A stretch of DNA of 64,000 nt from Ruminococcus sp. (GCA_021202895.1 JAJQCE010000003.1:1-64000); one strand, 5' to 3'; shown: positions 40,451 to 49,696, numbered from the stretch's first letter. The notes: a model not told the origin generated them from the sequence alone. A program made the numbers and translations.

Positions 40451-42232
40451 ATGAAGGCTACAAAAATTTTAGCTGGAATGTCGGCAATGGCTTTTGCGGC
40501 TAGCATGGTTTCGATGCTATATGTATCAGCTGATGATGATACCGAAGCAACCGTGCTCGGTACTGGCTCGACTACGTTCACTAACACAGGTGGTTGGTGG
40601 GCTCAGGCTGCCCTTTCTCTCGACGATTTGCTTGCTGGAGCAGATTCAAGCGAGGCAGCTACAATTGTATTTACAATTGACACTAGTGACAACACAGGAA
40701 TTGGATACAATTCAGTAGAGGTTCAGGGACAGGACGAAGACGGCAACGATACATATTGGGTATCAAAGAGCTTTGGAAATGGTTCGGCAACAGTTGACTT
40801 TACTGATGTTGATATAACTGATGACGGTTATTATCTGTGCTTCTGGGCATCTACAGAGAACGCAGCTGATGAAGATTACAACATCACATGGACAGTTTAC
40901 AGCGAGGGAACAATTGCTTCGGAAGATGACGACACAGATTATTCACTTCCTGCAACGATTGTTGACGATGAGTCTTCTCCTGACTATGGTGGTGAGACAT
41001 TTATTGACTATCGTTATTTAAGCGAAGCAACTAATGGCGTTACGATTACACTTAGCTATGAGATTCTTGAGGGATATGACTATGCTCAGATTGCTCCTTG
41101 CCTAGCTAACGGATGGGCTAAGCTTTATAATGCAGATAGTAGAACAGGCTATATTTCTTATGATGGCACTTATGATACTGATGATGGATTTGACAAAGAA
41201 ACATTTGATGGTTGGTATTTACAGAATGATGGTTACTTTACCACAAACAATGTTGATACAACTACTGGAACAATCACCTTTACAGTTACACAGGAAGGCG
41301 TTGATTTCATTATTAGTGCTGTTGAAGATGGATACGGTGGAATTATATTCCAGTGCTACGGCTTAGATATCACTTCTGCTTATGTTGAACTTGCTGAAGA
41401 AGAAATCTTCTGCCCATGCGGTTGCGGCTGCTCAAATCTCACTTGCGAAGTTTGGGACGAAGAGAACGAGCAGTGCGGATGCGGTTGTGCAGATGCAGTT
41501 GAGTTGACAGCTTATTTGCAGGCTACAACAAGCGGCTGGTATCCAGGAACATGGAATACTGACGATGAGCCTACTTCTGTTGAAATTGTCGGTGACGGTA
41601 CATATACAATTACATGGACACCGGAGAGCGAAATTACTGATCTTGCTAACGTATTTGTAGTTGACATTGATGAGGTTTACGAAGGCGGAGACGAAGAAAC
41701 AATTGAAGACAGAGAGCTTATCTATGAAGATTTTGATGTAGTTCTTGATACTATTACAATTGATGGAACTGAAGTTGAGTTTGATGCTGACAAGATTCTT
41801 TATGGTAACATTGAGAACAACACTGACAACTACAGAATTGAAATATACAATCAGTATGGTGATACTCTTGCTGACCCTGGAATTGACGCAGCTTCAATTG
41901 CTGGTACTACTCTTGAAGTAACCTTCACAGTATCAGGTCTTGGCGAAATGAGCGGTGTTTGCACATGCGAAGATGACGATGATGACAATACTACTGATGA
42001 CACAGACGATACTGATGACACAGATTCAGATGAAGATACAGATTCTGACGAAGATGAAGATTCTGATGAAGATGAAGATTCTTCAACATCTGATTCCAGC
42101 TCGACAACAACTACTACAACTACAACAACAACTTCTGACGACGCTAACGCTGCAACAGGCGGCACAGTAGCTCTCGCAGGACTTGGAGTAGCTCTCGCAG
42201 CAGCTGCAATGGTTGTTTCTAAGAGAAAGTAA
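40451..42232 (+). CDS. Surface protein 4 of the paralog family, two domains with Cys-rich linker
   Basis: 593 residues. The signal peptide MKATKILAGMSAMAFAAS matches surface protein 3. An N-terminal beta-rich region (about 30-310, two modules, GSTTFTNTGGWW at the start) is followed by a Cys-rich linker (about 317-350: FCPCGCGCSNLTC then EQCGCGCAD). The family domain occupies about 352-510: GDGTYTITW, ADKILYGNIENNTDNYRIEI, YNQYGDTLADPGI and EVTFTVSGLGE. An Asp/Glu/Thr stalk leads to NAATGGTVALAGLGVALAAA and SKRK, a sorting-signal-like end. The linker could bind metal or form disulfides; this is unusual for the family. Function unknown. Confidence 0.82.
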   Translation: MKATKILAGMSAMAFAASMVSMLYVSADDDTEATVLGTGSTTFTNTGGWWAQAALSLDDLLAGADSSEAATIVFTIDTSDNTGIGYNSVEVQGQDEDGNDTYWVSKSFGNGSATVDFTDVDITDDGYYLCFWASTENAADEDYNITWTVYSEGTIASEDDDTDYSLPATIVDDESSPDYGGETFIDYRYLSEATNGVTITLSYEILEGYDYAQIAPCLANGWAKLYNADSRTGYISYDGTYDTDDGFDKETFDGWYLQNDGYFTTNNVDTTTGTITFTVTQEGVDFIISAVEDGYGGIIFQCYGLDITSAYVELAEEEIFCPCGCGCSNLTCEVWDEENEQCGCGCADAVELTAYLQATTSGWYPGTWNTDDEPTSVEIVGDGTYTITWTPESEITDLANVFVVDIDEVYEGGDEETIEDRELIYEDFDVVLDTITIDGTEVEFDADKILYGNIENNTDNYRIEIYNQYGDTLADPGIDAASIAGTTLEVTFTVSGLGEMSGVCTCEDDDDDNTTDDTDDTDDTDSDEDTDSDEDEDSDEDEDSSTSDSSSTTTTTTTTTTSDDANAATGGTVALAGLGVALAAAAMVVSKRK

Positions 42233-42254
42233 TCTAAGCGAAAATTAAAGATTA

Positions 42255-42292
42255 AAAAATTAGACTGCTGAATTTTCAGCAGTCTTTTTTTT
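42255..42292. terminator. Bidirectional terminator between surface protein 4 and the GH74-like gene
   Basis: Perfect 11-bp stem AGACTGCTGAA / TTCAGCAGTCT with TTTTTTTT on the right and AAAAAATT on the left. Confidence 0.9.
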
Positions 42293-42299
42293 GTCGGAA

Positions 42300-44420
42300 T
42301 TAAATCTCATCGCCGAAAATCAAGCCTCTTGAGCCTGAACCGATGTAAATTCTGCCGCAAATACGCGGGTCGCCGCAAATGGATCTGATTTCGCCGTATT
42401 GGTGAGCGTCATCGTTGATTCTTGCCCAGCTTGCGCCGCCGTTATCCGAACGGAAAAGCCCGATTTCGCCGCCTACCCTGCCGCAGATGTAAATTTCATT
42501 TTTGCCGAAGCCGACGCATTGTGCGTACTCGCCGCCGCAAAGAAGATTAGTGACCTCGCCGTCGGCGGTGATTTTATAAAGCCCGTCAATGCCGTTAGCA
42601 ATATAAAGTTCGCCTCGCCAAGCTCTTATTTCCTCGTGACGCCGTCTGCCGCCGTTCGCAATGGAAGTGCTGACTAAAATCCTGAAGCTTTCGCCCATGT
42701 CCGTACTAAGGAAAATATCGTAGTCTTCGCTGACGGCAAAGACGAGATTTTTGTCGGCTCTGTCAGTGCAGATGTGAACCCTTGCGGGAATTAAACACCT
42801 CTGCCAGCTTTCGCCCTCGTTGTCGGTGAAATAAATCTCATCACTGTAGCGTGAGCGCATACCTCTGAAAATGCGACTGCCGTCACAGGTTACGGCGCAT
42901 TGTCCGCTGTCCATGTTTGCGCCGAGAGAGTGCTGAACGCAGTCGTTAAGCTGCCGCCAGCTTTTGCCGCCGTCAGTACTTAAAATCAGTCCGCCGTGAG
43001 TTGTGCCTGCCCAGTTTCCGCTCGGCGAAGCGACAATGTAGAAGGGGTTTTGCTCCGCAAAATCTGCAGACGGACAGGTTATCCAGCGATTAAACTTGCT
43101 GTCGCAGAGCATTTTTTCGCTTTGCTTTGTCACGTCCTCAAAGATAAATCCGCCCAGATCACCGAGAAAGTCAAGCAGATGATTTTCACCGCTTGGCGGC
43201 GAAAGCAGAAGCAAATGTACTGTTTCCTCCAGACCATCGCAAAGAGCGGAAAATGTCGGAGAAGCAGATGTTAAATTGTGCGTGGCGAAAACTCCGCAGC
43301 CAGTGTTAAAAACTGCAAAATCAGCGTCAAACGGTGAGATTTTAAAATCGCTCAGCCAGTGAATACACCATCCGCCGCCGTAATTCGGATTCATGTGATT
43401 AACGCTGTCGGTTACCAATCTGCCGTTTTTGCGCTCGCCAAAGCAGCATTTCCAGCTTTCTCCGCAGCTTTCGCTTACTAAAATCTCATCGCCGCTTTCA
43501 CAGCAGAGTGTGCAGACGTAAAGCCGCCCGTTTGAGCAGGCAATTCCGCCGTAGCCGCCGCTTTGACGGCAAAGTGGGGGAGTGACGTCCTTGCATTCGA
43601 CAAGCTCGCCTTTGCTGAAAAGGTATCTCACCACCCTGCCGCCGCCAAGCGTTCCCGTATCGCAGGAATAGGCTCTTGCGCCGCCGAAGCGAACAATTCC
43701 AGACTGTGCGAAGCTTATGTAAATGTATTTGCCGTCAAAGCAGCTTCTCTGCGGTACAAATCCGCTAAAGCTGCATTTTTCGTTCGGCTCAGGTTCAGGC
43801 GTTTCAAGCGGTTTAAATTCGTTTCCACTGCTAAAGAAAAGCGTTTCTCCTCGCACATTCCCCTGCATTGAAGCCTCTCCGCTTGTGCCGACAACAATAA
43901 TGCCGCCGTATTCCGCAATCAGTGAGCAGTTTTTTTCTCCGCAGACGTCCGCATATTCCCAGCTTTCGCCCTCGTCGTCGCTGTAGATAAGCCCGACTGA
44001 GGTTGAAGCAAAGTAAATTCTGCCTCCGATGATTAAAAGCCGTTCTCCTGTGGAGCGTCCGACCTCGTTTCCGTGGCATTTACAGCCGCTGGGAAGCGGC
44101 TTTTCGTCAAAGCTTTGCCCTCTGTCGTGAGAAACGCAGAGAAAGCCGTCATTTTCTCTCGCTCCGCAGACGCTTATAAGCGTACTGGGATTTTTAGCGT
44201 CAATTGCAAAGGAGAGCGGATAGGTTTGCTCAAGGTGTTCAATATCCGCATTGTCGTTTAGCGCAATCCAGCTTTGCCCGTCAAAGTTAAAGCGATACAA
44301 GCCGCCTATGTCTGTGCGTATGTACAGCAGTTTTTCATCGCAAGGGTGAAACAAAATCCCCGTGACGTATCCGCCGCCCTTAATCGGCACATTCTGAAAA
44401 TTGTAATTAATATGTTCCAT
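42300..44420 (-). CDS. GH74-like beta-propeller protein, apparently cytosolic
   Basis: 706 residues. GGGYVTGILFHP followed by YIRTDIGGLYRF reproduces the N-terminus of GH74 xyloglucanases, whose first catalytic Asp lies in RTDIGG. FLGDLGGFIFED near residue 420 resembles the second catalytic segment (GDxGGF). Asp-box-like blades recur: YSDDEGESWEYA, STDGGKSWRQL, FTDNEGESWQRC, RSDNGGASWARI. Together they suggest the two-propeller GH74 fold. There is no signal peptide, while characterised GH74 enzymes are mostly secreted, and the protein is Cys-rich. A cytosolic oligosaccharide hydrolase or a non-catalytic relative are both possible. AAGGCGG precedes the ATG, directly after a terminator. Confidence 0.78.
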   Translation of the reverse strand: MEHINYNFQNVPIKGGGYVTGILFHPCDEKLLYIRTDIGGLYRFNFDGQSWIALNDNADIEHLEQTYPLSFAIDAKNPSTLISVCGARENDGFLCVSHDRGQSFDEKPLPSGCKCHGNEVGRSTGERLLIIGGRIYFASTSVGLIYSDDEGESWEYADVCGEKNCSLIAEYGGIIVVGTSGEASMQGNVRGETLFFSSGNEFKPLETPEPEPNEKCSFSGFVPQRSCFDGKYIYISFAQSGIVRFGGARAYSCDTGTLGGGRVVRYLFSKGELVECKDVTPPLCRQSGGYGGIACSNGRLYVCTLCCESGDEILVSESCGESWKCCFGERKNGRLVTDSVNHMNPNYGGGWCIHWLSDFKISPFDADFAVFNTGCGVFATHNLTSASPTFSALCDGLEETVHLLLLSPPSGENHLLDFLGDLGGFIFEDVTKQSEKMLCDSKFNRWITCPSADFAEQNPFYIVASPSGNWAGTTHGGLILSTDGGKSWRQLNDCVQHSLGANMDSGQCAVTCDGSRIFRGMRSRYSDEIYFTDNEGESWQRCLIPARVHICTDRADKNLVFAVSEDYDIFLSTDMGESFRILVSTSIANGGRRRHEEIRAWRGELYIANGIDGLYKITADGEVTNLLCGGEYAQCVGFGKNEIYICGRVGGEIGLFRSDNGGASWARINDDAHQYGEIRSICGDPRICGRIYIGSGSRGLIFGDEI

Positions 44421-44431
44421 TTTTACCGCCT

Positions 44432-44462
44432 TAAAAAACAGGCGGACGATTAAAGTCCGCCT
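44432..44462 (-). terminator. Terminator between the Spo0A-like and GH74-like genes
   Basis: Perfect 8-bp stem AGGCGGAC / GTCCGCCT, followed on the minus strand by GTTTTTT. It leaves no room for a promoter before the GH74-like gene's ribosome site. Confidence 0.85.
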
Positions 44463-44467
44463 TTAAA

Positions 44468-45310
44468 TTATCTTCTTCTCATGTATGGCTCGTTGTCGAG
44501 CTTATAAAGCAAATCCCTGCACGGCTGCGAAGAAATTTTTGCAATGCAGTAAATGGTTCTCTGCTGAGAATTTGAGCTTCCATTGTAGCTTGGGAAAGCC
44601 ATTTTGCGCTCGTATTCCGTACACTCCTTATAGGCTGCGTCAAGAACCTTTTTAATTGCAACGTCAACAGTCTGCACGGTTATGTCGTGTTCCTCAGCTA
44701 CCTCTTCAACTAACTCCTTTAAATTTGCGCGGTAGACGTAAGGATCTCTGAGAACTTTGCACACCACTTCGGCAAGATAGTCAAAACCTGGATACTTATA
44801 GGGGCAGTGCAGAGCAGTTTGTGTAACAACAACGCATTTCCTTATTTTCTCAAGGTAGTAATTCTTGTCTATAATCGTGCAGGTGAGAATTTTTTGCAGA
44901 TGGTAAATGTCAGCCATAGGATCAAGCGGGGGCTTGATGTAGTAATGTCCCGAATACTGCTGCAAAAGAGCGTCAACCTTTAAATTGCGCTTGTTGCCAT
45001 AGGTTATAATAAAGGGAAGCTTGCTCAAAAATCTTGATATATCTCCAGTAAATTTTTTCAGTGTCAGATAATCAAACGTATCGGTATTTATCATCATAGC
45101 CTCAGGGTGATAGGCATGAAAAAAATTTAAAATATTATCCCTATTAGGATTAAGATATTCAACCGAAATCTCATCACTTTCAAGCCTGCCTGCTATTGAA
45201 TACATAAGTCCAAAGCCATCGTCAATGACTGCAAGCTTTACTAAGTCTACCATGCTTTCTTTACCGCAAGGGTATCTCAAAAGCTCCAGATCAATAAAAT
45301 CATACCTCAT
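44468..45310 (-). CDS. Divergent Spo0A-like response regulator
   Basis: 280 residues. Residues about 22-140 look like a degenerate receiver domain: VKLAVIDDG supplies the acidic pair, PEAMMINTDTFDY sits where the phospho-Asp strand should be, FIITYG matches the switch strand and YIKPP the conserved Lys-Pro. The C-terminal half (about 160-235) resembles the Spo0A DNA-binding domain: YPGFDYLAEVVCKVLRDP, ELVEEVAEEHDITVQTVDVA and IKKVLDAAYKE. A basic, Ser/Gln-rich tail follows. It starts 2 bp after pfkA, so they are coupled. It is not a canonical Spo0A, and the phospho-acceptor is uncertain. An alternative start is the Met at residue 20. Confidence 0.68.
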   Translation of the reverse strand: MRYDFIDLELLRYPCGKESMVDLVKLAVIDDGFGLMYSIAGRLESDEISVEYLNPNRDNILNFFHAYHPEAMMINTDTFDYLTLKKFTGDISRFLSKLPFIITYGNKRNLKVDALLQQYSGHYYIKPPLDPMADIYHLQKILTCTIIDKNYYLEKIRKCVVVTQTALHCPYKYPGFDYLAEVVCKVLRDPYVYRANLKELVEEVAEEHDITVQTVDVAIKKVLDAAYKECTEYERKMAFPSYNGSSNSQQRTIYCIAKISSQPCRDLLYKLDNEPYMRRR

Positions 45311-45312
45311 AA

Positions 45313-46392
45313 TTAACCGCCAAACGAAATTCCAATGTCCTTTGCAGTCTTAACCATCTGGTCATCAGGCGGAACAAGCTTTGTTTTGCCAGCAACATCG
45401 CTGAGCTTGTTTTCACTAATCAGATCACCAATTTTGGCGACTGCATATCCGTACTTGTCTTTTGCTATAAGCTCCGCCGCATGAACACCGAACTGTGTGG
45501 CTAAAATGCGGTCGTAAGCGCTTGGGCTTCCTCCTCTGAGCATATGCCCAGGAACGCAGACTCTTGTTTCAAGTCCTGTTTTTTCTTCAATCTGCTTTGC
45601 TATCCTGTTTGTAGCTGTGGTAATACCAGCCTCCGCACGAAGTCTTGCACGCTCCTTTTTCTTAAGCTTAGCTTCCTCCGTATCGTAAGCACCCTCTGCA
45701 ACTGCAATTATCGAAAAGCCCTTACCCTGCTGCGCTCTTTTCTCACAGGCTGCCGAAAGCTTTTCTATGTCGTAGGGAATTTCTGGGATAACTATCATAT
45801 CCGCTCCTCCTGCAATTCCAGAATATAGTGTAAGCCAGCCCGCTTTATTTCCCATGATTTCAACGCATAAAATTCTGCCGTGGGAATTAGCTGTCGTGTG
45901 AAGTCTGTCGATAACGTCCGTCGCAATGTCAACCGCTGTATGGAAGCCGAAGGTTACGCTTGTCCCCCAGATGTCGTTATCAATAGTCTTTGGCAGACCG
46001 ATAACGTTCAAGCCCTCCTCGCTTAGCAGATTCGCAGTTTTGTGGGTGCCGTTTCCGCCAAGTGTAAGCAGGCAGTCAAGCTTTTGCTCGCGGTAGGTTT
46101 TCTTCATGCTTTTAACTTTATCCACGTTGTCGTCGCCCACCACTTTCATAAGCTTAAATGGTGTGCGCTTTGTTCCGAAGATTGTTCCGCCTGTAGTAAG
46201 AATACCTGAAAAATCGGACGGCGACATAAGCTTGCACTCGTTGTTGATAAGTCCCGAATATCCATCGTGAATACCGATAACTTCAACATCATCACCGAAA
46301 CGCTCATAGCAGGCTTTAGCAACTCCTCTGATTGTAGCGTTAAGTCCCGGACAGTCGCCTCCGCTGGTTAAAATTCCAATTCTTCTTTTCAT
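45313..46392 (-). CDS. pfkA: 6-phosphofructokinase, Gly/Lys hybrid type
   Basis: 359 residues. It phosphorylates fructose 6-phosphate in glycolysis. ILTSGGDCPGLNA starts the protein, GTTGGTIFGTKR-type residues follow near 67-75 (TTGGTIFGTKR), and GGNGTHKTA near 112 is the nucleotide loop. PKTIDNDIWGTSVTFGF holds the catalytic Asp. The Gly after GGN normally means ATP use, whereas Lys in PKTIDND is typical of PPi enzymes; ATP enzymes usually have PGTIDND. This combination is known in a subset of PFKs. GGAGG precedes the ATG. It lies between a broken chemoreceptor gene and the Spo0A-like gene. Confidence 0.93.
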   Translation of the reverse strand: MKRRIGILTSGGDCPGLNATIRGVAKACYERFGDDVEVIGIHDGYSGLINNECKLMSPSDFSGILTTGGTIFGTKRTPFKLMKVVGDDNVDKVKSMKKTYREQKLDCLLTLGGNGTHKTANLLSEEGLNVIGLPKTIDNDIWGTSVTFGFHTAVDIATDVIDRLHTTANSHGRILCVEIMGNKAGWLTLYSGIAGGADMIVIPEIPYDIEKLSAACEKRAQQGKGFSIIAVAEGAYDTEEAKLKKKERARLRAEAGITTATNRIAKQIEEKTGLETRVCVPGHMLRGGSPSAYDRILATQFGVHAAELIAKDKYGYAVAKIGDLISENKLSDVAGKTKLVPPDDQMVKTAKDIGISFGG

Positions 46393-46409
46393 AGACTTAG
46401 CCTCCCTAT

Positions 46410-48444
46410 TTAATATTTATCATCCTCATCGTCAATGCTGACGGTAAGCTTTTCATCTTCTGTATCCTGCGGCTCTTCATCGTATTCGCTGCTTTCTGAA
46501 TCGCTTTCAGACAGCTTGAATTTAGCAATCATATTCTTAAGAATCAGCGACTGCTCTGAAAGCTCCTCACTTGCTGAAGCCGAGCCTACCGCTGTTGCGG
46601 TATTTGCAGCGACTACCGCAGAAATCTGGTCTACGCCTGTGTTTATCTGCTTAATTGCGTCATTCTGCTCTGATGAAGCATTGGCAATATTTTTGACAAG
46701 AATTTGAATCTCATCTGAATTTTCTACTATATTTCCAAGCGAATCCGCTGTCTGTTGCGCAATCTGAGAACCCTGGTCTACAGCGTCAGCCGAACGCTGA
46801 ATAAGCGCTGCGGTCTGCTTTGCCGCCTCCGCCGAGCGTGAAGCGAGCTGTCTTACCTCGTCCGCTACAACTCCAAAGCCCTTTGAAAACCCTCGCGGGC
46901 AGCCTCAACGGCGGCGTTAAGTGCGAGGATATTTGTCTGGAATGAAATTTCATCTATCACCTGTATAATGCTTGCAATCTCATCTGACGTTTTATTTATA
47001 AGCTGCATAGCCTCAAGCATTTTGCTCATATCGTCATTGCAGCCTGAAATCGCAGCAGAGTTATCACTTACAATTTTATATGCGTCTTTTGCGTTAGCCG
47101 AGTTTTGAGCGACCTGATCCGAAACTCCTCCTAAGGTAGCTGAAAGCTCCTCGATTGCGCTTGCCTGCTGAGTTGCGCCCTGTGAAAGCGTCTGCGCTGA
47201 ATTTGAAACCTGCACTGCGCCTGAGGTAACCTGCTCAGCCGAGTGATTTATCGAATCGAATGTAACGGAGAGCGATTCAAAAATTTCATTAAAGGTAGTC
47301 TTTATCTTAAGAAAATCTCCCTTGAAGTTGCCCTCCATTCTGTGGCAGAGATTGCCGTCAGAAATCTGCTGAAGGGCTACCTGAATAAGATTTATATACT
47401 GACGCAGGCTTACGATTGTTTCCTCAAGCGAATTTGAGAGAATACCAAGCTCGTCCTTTGAGTACCAGACATCTACTCTTGTGGAAATATCACCGTTTGA
47501 AAGCGCTCTGAGGCGTTTAGTAGTAGATACGATAGGCGTAGAGATTTTGCGTGCGAAAATAATTGAAACCAAAAGCGTCACAACAACGACCGCCGTTATC
47601 ATCAGGATTATTATTCTAAGGGTAGTATAGTTAAGGCTAAGATAGCTTGACGTAGGAGCCGCAACTATAACAATTGCGTCAAAATAGGAGGCTTCCGAAT
47701 AGCCCATAGTATATTCTGTGTCGTTATAGTCATAGGTATATGTGCCGCTTTTGCCGTTAAGAGCAGTTTTAAGCGCATCGGAAAATTCTGCATAGCTGTC
47801 ATCGGTATTAGCAAGCTCTATGGGGCTTTGATTAGTCTTAACGCTTTGAGTATCGGAGCTGAAAATAATAACTCCGTCATCGCTAATTACAAAAACGCTG
47901 TTATCAGAGCCTGAAACGGAATTGGAAATTTCCTCGTTTATCAAGGTACAGTCTACAATAGCGGCTGAAACCTCTGTCGAACCGTTATAGGTGGTAGGAG
48001 CCAATATGCCGAAGTAATTTTGATTATTGATATTTTTTATATCTGTAACGGTAACCTCGCCTCTTTCGACAGCAGAAACGACGTCGCTTTCCTCAATGAC
48101 ATCTGCGCAGCCTGAACCGCTGGATTTCAGAAGCTCGCCGTTGGAGGAATATATTCCGAAGTCTGAAATCATATCGTTATCTGAAAATTTATCAGATGAG
48201 GCGGCGATTTTTTCTTCTTCGGTGAGAAGCGTCGCATAGGAAGAGCTTTCGACAAGCTCTTTGAAGTCTCGGATATACTCGCTGACCGAGTAATCAAAGT
48301 TAAGAGCCGTCTGCTGTGAAAGCGGTTCTATCGCCTCTGATAAGGTATTAAGAGTTGTCGAGCAAATATAATGCTGACAGCAAGCGTAGTGCCGAATACT
48401 AATCCCAGCATTGCCGTCATAATTTTAGAGCGAATAGATTTCAA
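46410..48444 (-). pseudogene. Methyl-accepting chemotaxis protein broken by two frameshifts
   Basis: The parts are all present. The N-terminus from a TTG at 48444 reads LKSIRSKIMTAMLGLVFGTT, a membrane helix. A Cache-like sensor follows (about 48390-47650), then a second membrane helix, HAMP, and the signalling domain (ILALNAAVEAAR, KGFGVVADEVRQLASRS) to a stop at 46410. Near 48365 the first helix frame ends and the sensor continues in another frame (TLNTLSEAIEPLSQQT). Near 46890, inside the most conserved part of the hairpin tip, the frame shifts again and appears shortened (AAREGFQ then KGFGVV instead of the usual AARAGExGKGF). As written, only a truncated protein from 48172 can be made. 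It is the first gene before pfkA. Confidence 0.85.
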
Positions 48445-48492
48445 AGCGATACCCCCATATCAAATTTCAAACGCAAATTCTACACCTATTAT

Positions 48493-48521
48493 ATTATAAC
48501 AGAATTTTTTGAAAAAAACAA
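48493..48521 (-). promoter_or_regulatory. Promoter of the chemoreceptor-pfkA operon
   Basis: Minus-strand TTGTTT (48516-48521), 17 bp and TATAAT (48493-48498), about 50 bp before the TTG start. Confidence 0.65.
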
Positions 48522-48651
48522 GTACTTCGGAGGAATTTTTTGAAATTTATATTGTTGAGCGCCGCACATTGGTTGACTGCGTAATTGCTTTTTAATATTT
48601 TCTCTCCCTAAAGCATATTTTTAAAAAAGAGCTATTAGGAGGGGAAATACA

Positions 48652-49533
48652 ATGACGGCGACAATTAAGCTTACAAAAACGGTGTGCTTGTCAGCTGCTA
48701 TGGGTCTGACGGCGTTTTGCGTGCTGTGCTTCGGACTTTTACGGGAAGCATATGCGGATGAGGAGATTGACGACGGCAGAGTTGACGTGCCGATTGTAAT
48801 GTATCATATTGTAACCGATGACGAGGCTTTGGCGGGGGAGTATGTGGTTACGGCAGAACAGCTTGAGAAGGATATAGTCTTTTTGCTCGAGCAAGGGTTT
48901 ACGCCTGTATTTTGCAGTGAGCTTGCGGATTTTGTAAATGAAGGTGGAGAGCTGCCTGAAAAGCCTGTTGTTATAACCTTTGACGACGGCGCATACGGCT
49001 GCTTTTATTATGCTTTGCCGCTGCTTGAAAAATATAAGGTTAAGGCGACCTTTTCAATAGTGGGAGAATGGAGCATGGCGGCAGGCGAGGACGCAGAGCC
49101 GAATGTTAATTATTCAACGGTGGATATTGATAATCTTAAGACTATGTATCTGAGCGGCTATTGCGAGCTTGCAAATCATACTTGGGATATGCACGGTCTG
49201 ACAAGCGAGGGAGCAGAGCGTGATGGAGCTTTGCAGATTGACGGCGAAAGCGATGCGGAGTACCGCCGTGCGCTCTGGAACAATATCACGCAGGCGCAGA
49301 ATTTCATAGAGCAGGCAGGACAGCGTCCAAGCGTACTTGCTTATCCTTACGGCTTTGCTTCGGATTACACTCAGGAGCTGGTCTGGCAGCTGGGCTTTGA
49401 GGTGACGCTAGGGTGTGAAGAAAGAATAAACCGCATTGCTAAGGGAGATTATGACTGCCTTTACAATATGGGGAGGTTCAATCGGGCTTACGGCGAAACA
49501 AGCGAGGAATTTTTCCTGAGTATTTTGCAGTGA
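48652..49533 (+). CDS. Polysaccharide deacetylase family protein (NodB fold), exported
   Basis: 293 residues. A signal peptide or anchor occupies residues 11-35 (ending EAYADEE). The CE4 NodB domain has VPIVMYHIV, motif 1 VVITFDDGAYG (metal and catalytic Asp), motif 2 ELANHTWDMHGL (metal-binding His pair HxxxH) and motif 3 LAYPYGFASDYTQE. Members deacetylate peptidoglycan, chitin oligomers or other N-acetylated glycans outside the cell. Catalytic motifs are all present, so it is probably active; the substrate is unknown. AGGAGGGGA precedes the ATG. It is divergent from the chemoreceptor. Confidence 0.9.
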   Translation: MTATIKLTKTVCLSAAMGLTAFCVLCFGLLREAYADEEIDDGRVDVPIVMYHIVTDDEALAGEYVVTAEQLEKDIVFLLEQGFTPVFCSELADFVNEGGELPEKPVVITFDDGAYGCFYYALPLLEKYKVKATFSIVGEWSMAAGEDAEPNVNYSTVDIDNLKTMYLSGYCELANHTWDMHGLTSEGAERDGALQIDGESDAEYRRALWNNITQAQNFIEQAGQRPSVLAYPYGFASDYTQELVWQLGFEVTLGCEERINRIAKGDYDCLYNMGRFNRAYGETSEEFFLSILQ

Positions 49534-49587
49534 AAAAAGCCTTGATGAAAATTTTTCTTTGAATCGTTAATTTTTTGCAAAAAGCAC

Positions 49588-49616
49588 TTGACTTTATTAT
49601 GAAAGTGTGCTATAGT
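49588..49616 (+). promoter_or_regulatory. Promoter of the 49697 gene
   Basis: TTGACT (49588-49593), 17 bp and TATAGT (49611-49616). Confidence 0.78.
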
Positions 49617-49696
49617 AATGTTAAGGACGATAAAATTAAGGTGCTAAAGCCTTAACAAAAAGTAAAAACAACAGAAGATTAACGGAGGAGATATTT

